From the NCBI GenBank assembly GCA_045613585.1, contig JAZLBG010000019.1, positions 1-5,693 of the forward strand: a stretch of DNA of 5,693 bases, read 5' to 3'. This document shows positions 1 through 5,686 of the stretch, piece by piece. The DNA is from Fimenecus sp045613585. GTDB lineage: Bacteria; Bacillota; Clostridia; Oscillospirales; Acutalibacteraceae. The notes beneath the pieces are model-generated. The model saw only the letters and a list, made by a program, of their open reading frames with translations, ran no database searches and had not been told where the DNA came from. The stretch's first letter is position 1. Every line of letters starts with the position of its first letter. Both the position numbers and the translations under genes were made by a program.

Positions 1-13
1 TGTATACAATCAT

Positions 14-54
14 ACTCTTGACAGGAGACCTGCCCCTACAAGAGTCCTTTTCTT
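14..54 (+). terminator. Possible terminator or inverted repeat at the left edge
   Basis: ACTCTTG at 14-20 is exactly complementary to CAAGAGT at 39-45. A smaller CAGG/CCTG hairpin (22-25 with 29-32) sits inside the loop, and the run CCTTTTCTTT follows directly. This is the shape of an intrinsic terminator for a plus-strand gene ending just left of the window. The stem is short, the loop is large and the T-run is broken, so it could equally be a remnant of an intergenic repeat. The upstream gene it would serve is not visible. Confidence 0.35.
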
Positions 55-88
55 TGTGAAACTTCTATAATAGCAACGCAGTTCCGAC

Positions 89-123
89 ACTTTGCACTTT
101 GCATTTTGCGCTTTGCATTCTGT
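89..123. repeat. Degenerate 7-bp tandem repeat
   Basis: Four consecutive heptamers can be read directly: ACTTTGC (89-95), ACTTTGC (96-102), ATTTTGC (103-109) and GCTTTGC (110-116). A decayed fifth copy, ATTCTGT, follows at 117-123. The unit is not a multiple of three in any visible reading frame and no gene covers it, so it is an intergenic microsatellite-like tract. There are no spacers, so it is not a CRISPR array. Its function is unknown; slippage-prone repeats of this kind may vary in copy number between strains. Confidence 0.7.
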
Positions 124-182
124 TCGACAAACTCAAATTTATCTAATTGATTACAGTTAATTTTAATTTAATATTTTATTTC

Positions 183-211
183 TTGAAATAAATCTTATTT
201 AATGCTAAAAT
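183..211 (+). promoter_or_regulatory. Sigma-A-type promoter of the LRR-dockerin gene
   Basis: TTGAAA at 183-188 is a one-mismatch -35 box. A 17-bp spacer separates it from TAAAAT at 206-211, a one-mismatch -10 box. TG at 203-204 adds an extended -10 element (TGnTAAAAT). Transcription should start near 218, giving a 5' untranslated region of about 25 bases, which fits an ordinary directly translated gene. The prediction rests on consensus matching only. Confidence 0.65.
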
Positions 212-226
212 AACCACATATTCACG

Positions 227-232
227 AAAGGA
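227..232 (+). promoter_or_regulatory. Ribosome binding site of the LRR-dockerin gene
   Basis: AAAGGA lies ten bases before the ATG at 243. The spacing is slightly long and the match to AGGAGG partial, but no other start codon in this frame precedes a signal peptide, so it supports the chosen start. Confidence 0.55.
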
Positions 233-242
233 TGGTGCAGAA

Positions 243-1640
243 ATGAAGAAATTAATATCAATATTACTGTGTATTACAATGCTTTTATGCTTGTTTACAT
301 CTGTAACACCATCTTTTGCACTTTCTTATAGTGGATTTTCTTATGAAATTCAGAACGAAAAAGTTGTAATTACAGGGTATTCAGGTAGTGAACAAAACAT
401 CACCATTCCTGCTCAAATCAACGGAAAAACTGTTATAAAAATAGAAAAGAACGCTTTTAAAGACAATGAAAATCTTACAAGCGTTATTATAAGTGAGGGC
501 GTTGAGGATATAGGGGATAGTGCCTTTGAAAATTGCACAAATCTTTCAACTATTACCTTGCCAAACACTATAACTCATATTGGTGAAAATGCAATTTATA
601 ACACTGCATATTATAACAACCCAAATAACTGGAAGTTAAAAAGAAATGCTGAAGATAACAATTCAGGCGTGGGCAGTTCAAATGTAGGTCCTACGTTCGC
701 TTGGGAAGATGTTTTAGCCCCAGTGCTTGAATATCTTTATCTTGGTACAGCTCTTATTGAGTGTGAATATAGTGGAGGTTATAATATTAAAAAAGGCACA
801 ACAGTTATTGCCGATTATGCCTTCACAAAGTCAGCAAATGCAACAAGTATCCAGTTTCCACCATCTTTAATTGCCATTGGCAAACATTCTTTTGATGGTT
901 GTACTTCTCTTGAAAACTTTGATATTTCAGAAAATGTTAAAATAGATGCAACATCATTTTATAATACTGGTTTTTATAATAATCCTGATAATTGGGAAAA
1001 CGATTCACTATATCTTGGTAATCGACTTGTAAATGCAAATGGCGAAGAGATTATTATAAAAGATGGCACAACACAGATTGTAAGCGGTGCTTTAAATAGT
1101 AAAAAGGTGGTAATCCCAGAATCTGTAACAACGATTTATGAAAATGCCTTTGTAAACACAGAAAATGTTACGATTTTTGGTTACACAGATTCTTTTGCTC
1201 AAACTTATGCAAATGAAAACAATATTAAATTTATGAATCTTGCAAAAATTACAAAAGGTGATGTGAATTTCAATGGTGAGCTTGATTTAGATGATTACAA
1301 AATCCTTTGCGACATATCAAAATTACAACAAATACAATCATTTACTGTCACTCTTGCAGGTGATATGAATGAAGATGGCACTATTGACGGACTTGATGTA
1401 ATTATTCTCGATTTATTTATTAACAATATTGGCCCATCAACCATAAAAGGTGATGCAGATGGTAATGGCAAAGTCAATGAAGATGATTACATATTACTCG
1501 TAGAAATTGTAACATTAAATGCAGAAATTACAGACGTTTATATGTTTGACCGCTGTGATTTAAACTATGACGGTGCAGTTGACTCATTTGACGCACTTTA
1601 TCTGGATTTAGCATTAAATAGATTAGTCCCACTGATATAA
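243..1640 (+). CDS. Secreted BspA-like leucine-rich repeat protein with two tandem dockerin-like modules
   Basis: This 465-residue protein is exported and probably displayed at the cell surface or docked onto a partner. Residues 1-26 form a signal peptide: KK, a hydrophobic core, and a likely cut after SFA (residue 26). Residues about 30-330 carry BspA/LRR_5-type repeats, recognisable by motifs such as 'IGDSAFENCTNLSTITLP' near 89-106 and 'IGKHSFDGCTSLENFDI' near 212-228. A conserved NNP(N/D)NW motif occurs at 125-130 and 246-251. Residues about 337-460 hold four calcium loops of the DxNxDGxxxxxD type, starting at D340, D374, D404 and D439. They form two dockerin-like modules about 64 residues apart. 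There is no LPXTG anchor, no transmembrane tail and no lipobox at C10 or C16. In this family the repeats usually mediate protein or host-surface binding, and dockerins bind cohesins; the actual partner cannot be told. No catalytic domain is visible. It has its own promoter and runs convergent to the HAD gene. Confidence 0.88.
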   Translation: MKKLISILLCITMLLCLFTSVTPSFALSYSGFSYEIQNEKVVITGYSGSEQNITIPAQINGKTVIKIEKNAFKDNENLTSVIISEGVEDIGDSAFENCTNLSTITLPNTITHIGENAIYNTAYYNNPNNWKLKRNAEDNNSGVGSSNVGPTFAWEDVLAPVLEYLYLGTALIECEYSGGYNIKKGTTVIADYAFTKSANATSIQFPPSLIAIGKHSFDGCTSLENFDISENVKIDATSFYNTGFYNNPDNWENDSLYLGNRLVNANGEEIIIKDGTTQIVSGALNSKKVVIPESVTTIYENAFVNTENVTIFGYTDSFAQTYANENNIKFMNLAKITKGDVNFNGELDLDDYKILCDISKLQQIQSFTVTLAGDMNEDGTIDGLDVIILDLFINNIGPSTIKGDADGNGKVNEDDYILLVEIVTLNAEITDVYMFDRCDLNYDGAVDSFDALYLDLALNRLVPLI

Positions 1641-1643
1641 AAT

Positions 1644-1680
1644 AACGCTTAAGGAAAAACCTTAAGCGTTTTCTTTTTCT
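1644..1680 (+). terminator. Intrinsic terminator between convergent genes, probably bidirectional
   Basis: AACGCTTAAGG at 1644-1654 pairs perfectly over 11 bp with CCTTAAGCGTT at 1660-1670, with a loop of five A. The T-rich run TTTCTTTTTCT follows on the plus strand, which makes it a strong terminator for the LRR-dockerin gene starting four bases after its stop codon. Read on the minus strand, the same hairpin is followed by ATTTTAT, a weaker tail that could also end the HAD transcript. The right arm of the stem contains the TAA stop (1662-1664) and last two codons of the HAD gene. Confidence 0.88.
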
Positions 1681-2492
1681 TCTATATACTTTACAACACT
1701 GTTGTCGGTGTTTGTTCCGATTATCACATCTGCAATTTCTTTGACTTGTGGTACAGCATTTTCTACTGCAACTGCAGTATCTGCCCCGCCTAACATAACT
1801 AAATCGTTAAGGTTATCACCAAATGCGGTAATTGAGTCAGCACCAACAATTTCTTTGACTTCTTTCGCACCATTTGCCTTTGAAGCGGTATTTGCATAAA
1901 TTTCAATAAGCCAGTCATCGGAATATGAGTCTTTGTAATATGCAAAATCAATTTCGTGAATTGACTTAAGTTTTTCTACAACCTCATCAAGAAATTCAGG
2001 TAGTGCATAATAGTTTACATACACTGGATGTTGACCATTTTCAATGTTTGTAAGGTCATCAGTTTGTGTAAATCGACCTTCAAGCATATCTACTCGCATA
2101 TCATAAAATTCTTTCATACCATCATTGTCAAATTCGGTGTATTTAATTGACAACTTGTAATCATCACCATATAAAAACATAAATGGATGAAGATTTTTCT
2201 CATAAAAGCAATCAAGAATTTTTTGCAATACAGAATGCTCTATTTCGTGGTATTTTACCGCTTTTTTTGTTTCTGTGTCATATACGAAAACACCATTCAT
2301 AAGGACGATGGGTGCGGCAAAATGAACACCATCCAATATTGGCATAGCGCTTATCATACTTCGTGCAGTTGCCACAGAAAAAGGAATGCCATTTTCGTAA
2401 AACATATTAAGTTTTTCCTTTGAATATTCACTCAATTTTCCGTTACTCTGCAATAGAGTACCATCCATATCACTAATGTAAAGAGTTTTCAT
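1662..2492 (-). CDS. Cof-type HAD-superfamily hydrolase (probable sugar-phosphate or similar phosphatase)
   Basis: This is a 276-residue cytoplasmic phosphatase of the haloacid dehalogenase superfamily, Cof/type IIB (Cof, YidA and related proteins), at the usual length for the group. Motif I is DMDGT with nucleophile D8 and acid/base D10. Motif II is T42 in VATARS. The motif III lysine is K205 in SKANGAK. Motif IV is GDNLND at 225-230, which positions magnesium. The segment between about 80 and 190 is the C2-type cap that sets substrate choice. These enzymes hydrolyse small phosphorylated metabolites, often several, so the substrate cannot be assigned. The start ATG (2490-2492) follows a short GAGGT at 2497-2501 with only four bases between. 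It lies 106 bp downstream of leuB on the same strand with no obvious terminator between, so it may be read from the leu transcript, but nothing in the protein suggests a leucine role. Confidence 0.9.
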   Translation of the reverse strand: MKTLYISDMDGTLLQSNGKLSEYSKEKLNMFYENGIPFSVATARSMISAMPILDGVHFAAPIVLMNGVFVYDTETKKAVKYHEIEHSVLQKILDCFYEKNLHPFMFLYGDDYKLSIKYTEFDNDGMKEFYDMRVDMLEGRFTQTDDLTNIENGQHPVYVNYYALPEFLDEVVEKLKSIHEIDFAYYKDSYSDDWLIEIYANTASKANGAKEVKEIVGADSITAFGDNLNDLVMLGGADTAVAVENAVPQVKEIADVIIGTNTDNSVVKYIEEKENA

Positions 2493-2504
2493 AATGACCT
2501 CATT
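2493..2504. promoter_or_regulatory. Small palindrome overlapping the HAD ribosome binding site
   Basis: AATGACCTCATT is a perfect inverted repeat with 5-bp arms around CC. Read on the minus strand it contains the GAGGT Shine-Dalgarno core just before the ATG. It could be a weak operator or a chance palindrome. The two-base centre is too small for a good RNA hairpin. Confidence 0.25.
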
Positions 2505-2514
2505 AAAATTGAAA

Positions 2515-2587
2515 TAGTGTCACACTGTGGAACGAATGTGACGACGTATCTCTTTAGAGATTCTTCGTGTTGTTCAGAATGACACTA
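2515..2587. repeat. 73-bp palindromic intergenic element, probable small interspersed repeat
   Basis: The element is bounded by perfect 8-bp terminal inverted repeats, TAGTGTCA at 2515-2522 and TGACACTA at 2580-2587. Inside lie a near-perfect hairpin, GTCACACT (2519-2526) with AATGTGAC (2535-2542), and a second palindrome, ATCTCT-TT-AGAGAT (2548-2561). The right part, GAGATTCTTCG...TTCAGAATGAC (2557-2583), resembles a motif that, from memory, recurs in intergenic repeats of many bacterial genomes. It encodes nothing. It may be a MITE-like unit or a processed mRNA structure between leuB and the HAD gene. Only one copy is in this window, so repetitiveness is inferred. Confidence 0.6.
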
Positions 2588-2598
2588 ATCTGGTTTTG

Positions 2599-3672
2599 TT
2601 ATTTAAGTAATGACACCACAAGGTCACCCATTTCAGAAGTTGTAACCTTCTTGAAGCCATCTTCATAAATATCAGGAGTACGAGCAATTTTAAGTGCTTC
2701 GTTAACTGCATCTTCAATAGATTTTGCAGCATCCGCCTCATCAAATGAATATTGAAGCATCATGGCTGCAGAAAGAATTGTTGCAAGTGGGTTTGCTTTT
2801 TGCTGACCTGCAATATCAGGTGCAGAGCCGTGAATTGGCTCGTAAAGTCCCATTTTGCCGGTTGCAAGAGAAGCACTTGCCAACATACCGATTGAGCCTG
2901 AAATCATGGATGCTTCGTCAGAAAGAATGTCACCGAAAATATTGGATGTGACAATAACATCAAACTGACCAGGATTTCTTACCAACTGCATTGCACAGTT
3001 GTCAACATACATGTGAGAAAGCTCAACCTCAGGGTATTCAGCTGACATCTTGATAACTGTTTCTCTCCAAAGACGAGAACTTTCAAGAACATTAGCCTTA
3101 TCGACACTTGTAAGCTTCTTGTTTCTCTTCATAGCCATTTCGAAAGCTGTTCTTGCAATTCTTTCAACCTCAGGAACTGAATACATTTCTGTATCGTAAG
3201 CAGCAGGGTTACCGTCAACTTCCTTTCTGCCTCTTTCACCGAAATAGATACCGCCTGTAAGTTCACGGACAATCATAATGTCAAGTCCGTCACCGATAAT
3301 GCTATCCTTAATAGGGGAAGCGGATTTGAGTGGTTCGAAAATCTTTGCAGGACGAAGGTTTGCATAAAGACCTAACGCACCACGGATTCCCAAAAGACCT
3401 TTTTCAGGACGCTGGTTACCTGGAAGAACATCCCACTTAGGACCACCAACGGCACCGAGGAATACGCAGTCAGCCTTTTTACAAGCATCAACAGTTGCCT
3501 GTGGGAGTGGTTCGCCTGTAGCGTCAATAGCAGCACCACCAATAAGCTGATAATCATAATTGAACTTAAAACCGTATTTTTCACCTGTAGCATCAAGAAC
3601 CTTAAGTGCTTCGTCAACGATTTCAGGACCGATTCCGTCACCTTTTAATACAACAATATTATATTCTTTCAT
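2599..3672 (-). CDS. leuB: 3-isopropylmalate dehydrogenase
   Basis: LeuB catalyses the NAD-dependent oxidation and decarboxylation of (2R,3S)-3-isopropylmalate to 4-methyl-2-oxopentanoate, the last step before transamination to leucine. It acts in the cytoplasm, normally as a homodimer. The 357 residues match the family length end to end. The N-terminal GDGIGPE is at 11-17. Substrate-binding arginines are R97 (GIRGALGLYANLRP), R107 and R136. The leucine-pathway signature ELTGGIYFG (137-145) contains Y143, and it separates LeuB from isocitrate and tartrate dehydrogenases. K192 is catalytic, and D224, D248 and D252 bind the metal. The dehydrogenase signature NIFGDILSDEAS starts at 244. The NAD-binding segment EPIHGSAPDIAG (278-289) has D286, typical of NAD rather than NADP use. 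The gene starts one base after the leuA stop, with GGGAGGA (3681-3687) inside the leuA end, so the two are co-transcribed and likely translationally coupled. Confidence 0.97.
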   Translation of the reverse strand: MKEYNIVVLKGDGIGPEIVDEALKVLDATGEKYGFKFNYDYQLIGGAAIDATGEPLPQATVDACKKADCVFLGAVGGPKWDVLPGNQRPEKGLLGIRGALGLYANLRPAKIFEPLKSASPIKDSIIGDGLDIMIVRELTGGIYFGERGRKEVDGNPAAYDTEMYSVPEVERIARTAFEMAMKRNKKLTSVDKANVLESSRLWRETVIKMSAEYPEVELSHMYVDNCAMQLVRNPGQFDVIVTSNIFGDILSDEASMISGSIGMLASASLATGKMGLYEPIHGSAPDIAGQQKANPLATILSAAMMLQYSFDEADAAKSIEDAVNEALKIARTPDIYEDGFKKVTTSEMGDLVVSLLK

Positions 3673-3673
3673 T

Positions 3674-5380
3674 TTATTTTTCCTCCCTAACTACATTAGG
3701 TAAACAGCGGTTAACTGCACAAAGAATACCTTTGATAGATGCATAGTTGATATTGTGTGAAATACCAATACCGAACACATCCTGACCTTGTGGGTTTGTA
3801 ATGTGAATATAGCTGACAGCCTTTGAGTCAGAGCCAATAGAAATAGCGTGCTCAGAGTAGTCAATAAACTTGTATTCACCAAGACCTATGGTGTTCATAG
3901 CCTGACAGAATGCACTGATAGGACCATTTGCAACGCCTTCAATCTGTTGTGGTTCGTTGCCATTGTACTTAACAGTACCAACAAAATGTACTCTTGACTG
4001 TTCTTCGTCCAATTCTCTTTCTTCATAGAATTTATAGCTAAGCAATTTGTAAGGACCTGCAACATTGAGGTATTCCTGCTGGAAGAGTGAGTAAACTTCT
4101 TCTTTTGCGAGTTCTTTTCCCTTTTCGTCGCAAACTTTTTGAACAATCTTTGAGAATTCTGGATGCATAGCCTTTGGCATATTGTATCCGTACTCTGCCA
4201 TAATGTATGCAACGCCACCTTTACCAGACTGGCTGTTGATACGGATAATTGGTTCATATTCACGACCAACATCGGCAGGGTCGATAGGCAAGTATGGAAC
4301 TTCCCAGAATTCTGTACCACTTGTGCGCATATATTCCTTGCCCTTGTTGATAGCATCTTGATGTGAACCGGAGAATGCAGTGAAAACAAGTTCACCACCA
4401 TAAGGCTTTCTTGGGTCAACAGGCATTTTTGTTGTTCTTTCAAACATTTCCTTGATTTCTTTCATATTTGAGAAATCAAGTCCTGGGTCAATACCCTGTG
4501 TGTACATATTAAGAGCAAGTGTAACAATGTCAACATTACCTGTTCTTTCACCATTACCGAAAAGAGTGCCCTCAATTCTGTCTGCACCTGCTAAAAGACC
4601 AAGCTCAGCAGCTGCAACTGCAGTACCTCTGTCATTGTGTGGGTGCAAACTGATAATAGCGTTTTCACGATTCTTAAGCTTTCTGCAGAAATACTCAATC
4701 TGGTCAGCGTGACCATTTGGTGTGCTACCCTCAACAGTTGCAGGAAGGTTAAGAATAATCTTATTGTTTTCGTTAATGTGGAGTGCTTCCATAACCTTTT
4801 CACAGATAAGAATAGCGTTGTCCATTTCTGTACCTGAGAAACTTTCAGGTGAGTACTCATAACGAATGTTTACATCTTTTTGTGATTTTAACTCGTCAGT
4901 AAGTTCTTTAATGAGTTTTGCGCCCTGAACAGCAATATCAATAACGCCATCCATATCTTTCTTAAAAACAACTTTTCTTTGAAGAGTTGAAGTTGAGTTG
5001 TAGAAGTGGATAATAACGTTTTTTGCACCATCAATAGCTTCAAAAGTTTTACGAATTAAGTGCTCACGGCTTTGAACAAGCACCTGAATTGTAACATCAT
5101 CAGAAATCAAATCTTTTTCAATAAGAGTACGAAGAATTTCATATTCTGTTTCAGAAGCTGATGGAAAACCAACTTCAATTTCTTTGAAACCGATTTTAAC
5201 AAGAGTTTTGAAATATTCAATTTTCTCTTGTAAATTCATTGGGTCAATAAGTGCCTGATTACCGTCACGAAGGTCAACTGAACACCAGATTGGTGGGTGC
5301 TCAATGGTTTTTGACGGCCATTGTCTGTCAGGAATGTTAATTGGTTGAAATGGAATATACTTTTCGCAACCTTGTTTCAT
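3674..5380 (-). CDS. leuA: 2-isopropylmalate synthase, long (yeast/actinobacterial-type) form
   Basis: LeuA condenses acetyl-CoA with 2-oxoisovalerate to give 2-isopropylmalate, the committed step of leucine synthesis. At 568 residues, with the N-terminal extension ending in 'PDRQWPSKTIEHPPIWCSVD', it belongs to the LeuA2 group found in yeast and actinobacteria and also in many clostridia. The HMGL-like TIM barrel spans about 30-310. LRDGNQ at 37-42 gives catalytic R38 and metal ligand D39. HPHND at 246-250 supplies H246 and H248. GNGERTGN at 275-282 is the second family signature. NLPATVE (211-217) is the barrel motif. A linker at about 320-430 leads to the C-terminal LeuA regulatory domain (about 435-562), which in characterised members binds leucine for feedback inhibition, so control probably acts on enzyme as well as on transcription. 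AGGAGGA at 5387-5393 sits six bases before the ATG, fixing the start. It is the first gene after the T-box leader. Confidence 0.97.
   Translation of the reverse strand: MKQGCEKYIPFQPINIPDRQWPSKTIEHPPIWCSVDLRDGNQALIDPMNLQEKIEYFKTLVKIGFKEIEVGFPSASETEYEILRTLIEKDLISDDVTIQVLVQSREHLIRKTFEAIDGAKNVIIHFYNSTSTLQRKVVFKKDMDGVIDIAVQGAKLIKELTDELKSQKDVNIRYEYSPESFSGTEMDNAILICEKVMEALHINENNKIILNLPATVEGSTPNGHADQIEYFCRKLKNRENAIISLHPHNDRGTAVAAAELGLLAGADRIEGTLFGNGERTGNVDIVTLALNMYTQGIDPGLDFSNMKEIKEMFERTTKMPVDPRKPYGGELVFTAFSGSHQDAINKGKEYMRTSGTEFWEVPYLPIDPADVGREYEPIIRINSQSGKGGVAYIMAEYGYNMPKAMHPEFSKIVQKVCDEKGKELAKEEVYSLFQQEYLNVAGPYKLLSYKFYEERELDEEQSRVHFVGTVKYNGNEPQQIEGVANGPISAFCQAMNTIGLGEYKFIDYSEHAISIGSDSKAVSYIHITNPQGQDVFGIGISHNINYASIKGILCAVNRCLPNVVREEK
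3681..3687 (-). promoter_or_regulatory. Ribosome binding site of leuB inside the leuA 3' end
   Basis: GGGAGGA on the minus strand lies eight bases before the leuB ATG (3670-3672), within the last leuA codons. With a one-base gap between the genes, ribosomes ending leuA are well placed to restart on leuB. Confidence 0.85.
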
Positions 5381-5386
5381 AATTTT

Positions 5387-5393
5387 TCCTCCT
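5387..5393 (-). promoter_or_regulatory. Ribosome binding site of leuA
   Basis: A full AGGAGGA lies six bases before the leuA ATG and directly after the U-tract of the leader terminator. It is therefore transcribed only when the terminator is bypassed. Confidence 0.9.
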
Positions 5394-5398
5394 ATAAT

Positions 5399-5436
5399 AA
5401 AAAAAGCCCACTATCAATATAAACATTGATAGGGAC
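5399..5436 (-). terminator. Regulated intrinsic terminator of the leu T-box leader
   Basis: On the minus strand CUAUCAAU pairs with AUUGAUAG around a six-base loop. With one bulged U the helix extends to GUCC/GGGC, about 12 pairs, followed by seven U (5399-5405). Its left arm includes the CCCUA (5430-5434) needed by the antiterminator, so the two structures exclude each other. Confidence 0.93.
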
Positions 5437-5466
5437 GACGGAAAATTCTATCGTGGTACCACCCTA
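5430..5466 (-). promoter_or_regulatory. T-box antiterminator
   Basis: UAGGG (5462-5466) pairs with CCCUA (5430-5434), and ACGA (5451-5454) pairs with UCGU (5435-5438). This leaves the classic seven-base bulge UGGUACC (5455-5461) that receives the tRNA acceptor end. The usual ACCGCG is ACCACG here, compensated by U in the partner strand. Confidence 0.9.
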
Positions 5467-5567
5467 ATTCGTCGGCAATTGCCAACCTCTGCGACCTCCA
5501 ACAAGGCCTGACTTTGTAACGGGGTCAACCGTCATGGGCTATGATTTCACCCATGCAACTCCGAAAT

Positions 5568-5570
5568 GAG
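5568..5570 (-). promoter_or_regulatory. Predicted specifier codon CUC (leucine)
   Basis: CUC lies on the 3' side of the stem I internal loop, six bases after the UUUAUGU arm and followed by A, as specifier codons usually are. It agrees with the leucine genes downstream. An alternative local hairpin (AACUC with GAGUU, 5557-5572) would hide it, so the placement depends on the stem I model. Confidence 0.7.
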
Positions 5571-5680
5571 TTATACACATAAACACTGTGTTGCCTTGCA
5601 CCAGACGGCAACTCTCTGAAAGCGAGTATTTTATGTCTTTTTTTCTTTACTGTTTTTTCGATAGTGGCTATTTGATTTGT

Positions 5681-5686
5681 ATTATA
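5681..5686 (-). promoter_or_regulatory. Probable -10 box of the leu operon promoter
   Basis: TATAAT is a perfect -10 hexamer on the minus strand. A start about seven bases downstream (near 5674) would begin the transcript a few bases before the first arm of stem I. The matching -35 box would lie just outside the window, so only half the promoter can be seen. Confidence 0.6.

Larger units (their letters stand above)
5399..5674 (-). ncRNA. T-box leader (riboswitch) responding to tRNA-Leu
   Basis: The transcribed leader contains the T-box sequence AGGGTGGTACCACGA (minus strand, 5465 to 5451). Stem I can be traced. Its base pairs CGAAA (5656-5660) with UUUCG (5562-5566). The upper helix pairs ACAUAAA (5630-5636) with UUUAUGU (5577-5583). 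The top has the AGAGAG motif (5612-5617) and the stem GUUGCC/GGCAAC around a UGGUGCAA-type loop. Between base and upper helix, on the 3' side, is CUC (5568-5570), a leucine codon in the specifier position; AGUA lies opposite. Stem II is CAUGGG/CCCAUG (5533-5555) and stem III GUUGGC-AAUU-GCCGAC (5471-5486). The bulge UGGU (5458-5461) would pair with the ACCA end of a tRNA with discriminator A, as in tRNA-Leu. Uncharged tRNA-Leu should turn on leuA-leuB. Confidence 0.92.

Noticed and set aside
18..23. Perfect TTGACA as a -35 box
   Set aside because: No -10-like hexamer appears 16-18 bp downstream, and the hexamer is part of the hairpin arm at 14-20.
66..71. Perfect TATAAT on the plus strand as a promoter
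   Set aside because: No acceptable -35 box lies 16-18 bp upstream, and it is far from the gene; the TTGAAA/TAAAAT pair at 183-211 is a much better fit.
89..123. CRISPR-like array
   Set aside because: The units are only 7 bp, directly adjacent and without spacers.
232..246. Four-codon reading frame (ATG GTG CAG AAA TGA) overlapping the start of the LRR gene by ATGA
   Set aside because: Its ATG lies within the Shine-Dalgarno region of the main gene and it has no binding site of its own; most likely chance.
243..320. Lipoprotein signal (cysteines at residues 10 and 16)
   Set aside because: Neither cysteine is preceded by a lipobox with Gly, Ala or Ser at -1; a standard cleavage after SFA at residue 26 fits better.
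3895..4860. Long open frames in other phases inside leuA and leuB on both strands
   Set aside because: They overlap highly conserved enzyme genes, lack ribosome binding sites and show no recognisable protein motifs.
5557..5572. Local hairpin AACUC/GAGUU around the CUC codon
   Set aside because: It competes with the long-range stem I helices, which together with the apical motif give the standard T-box fold; kept only as a caution on the specifier call.
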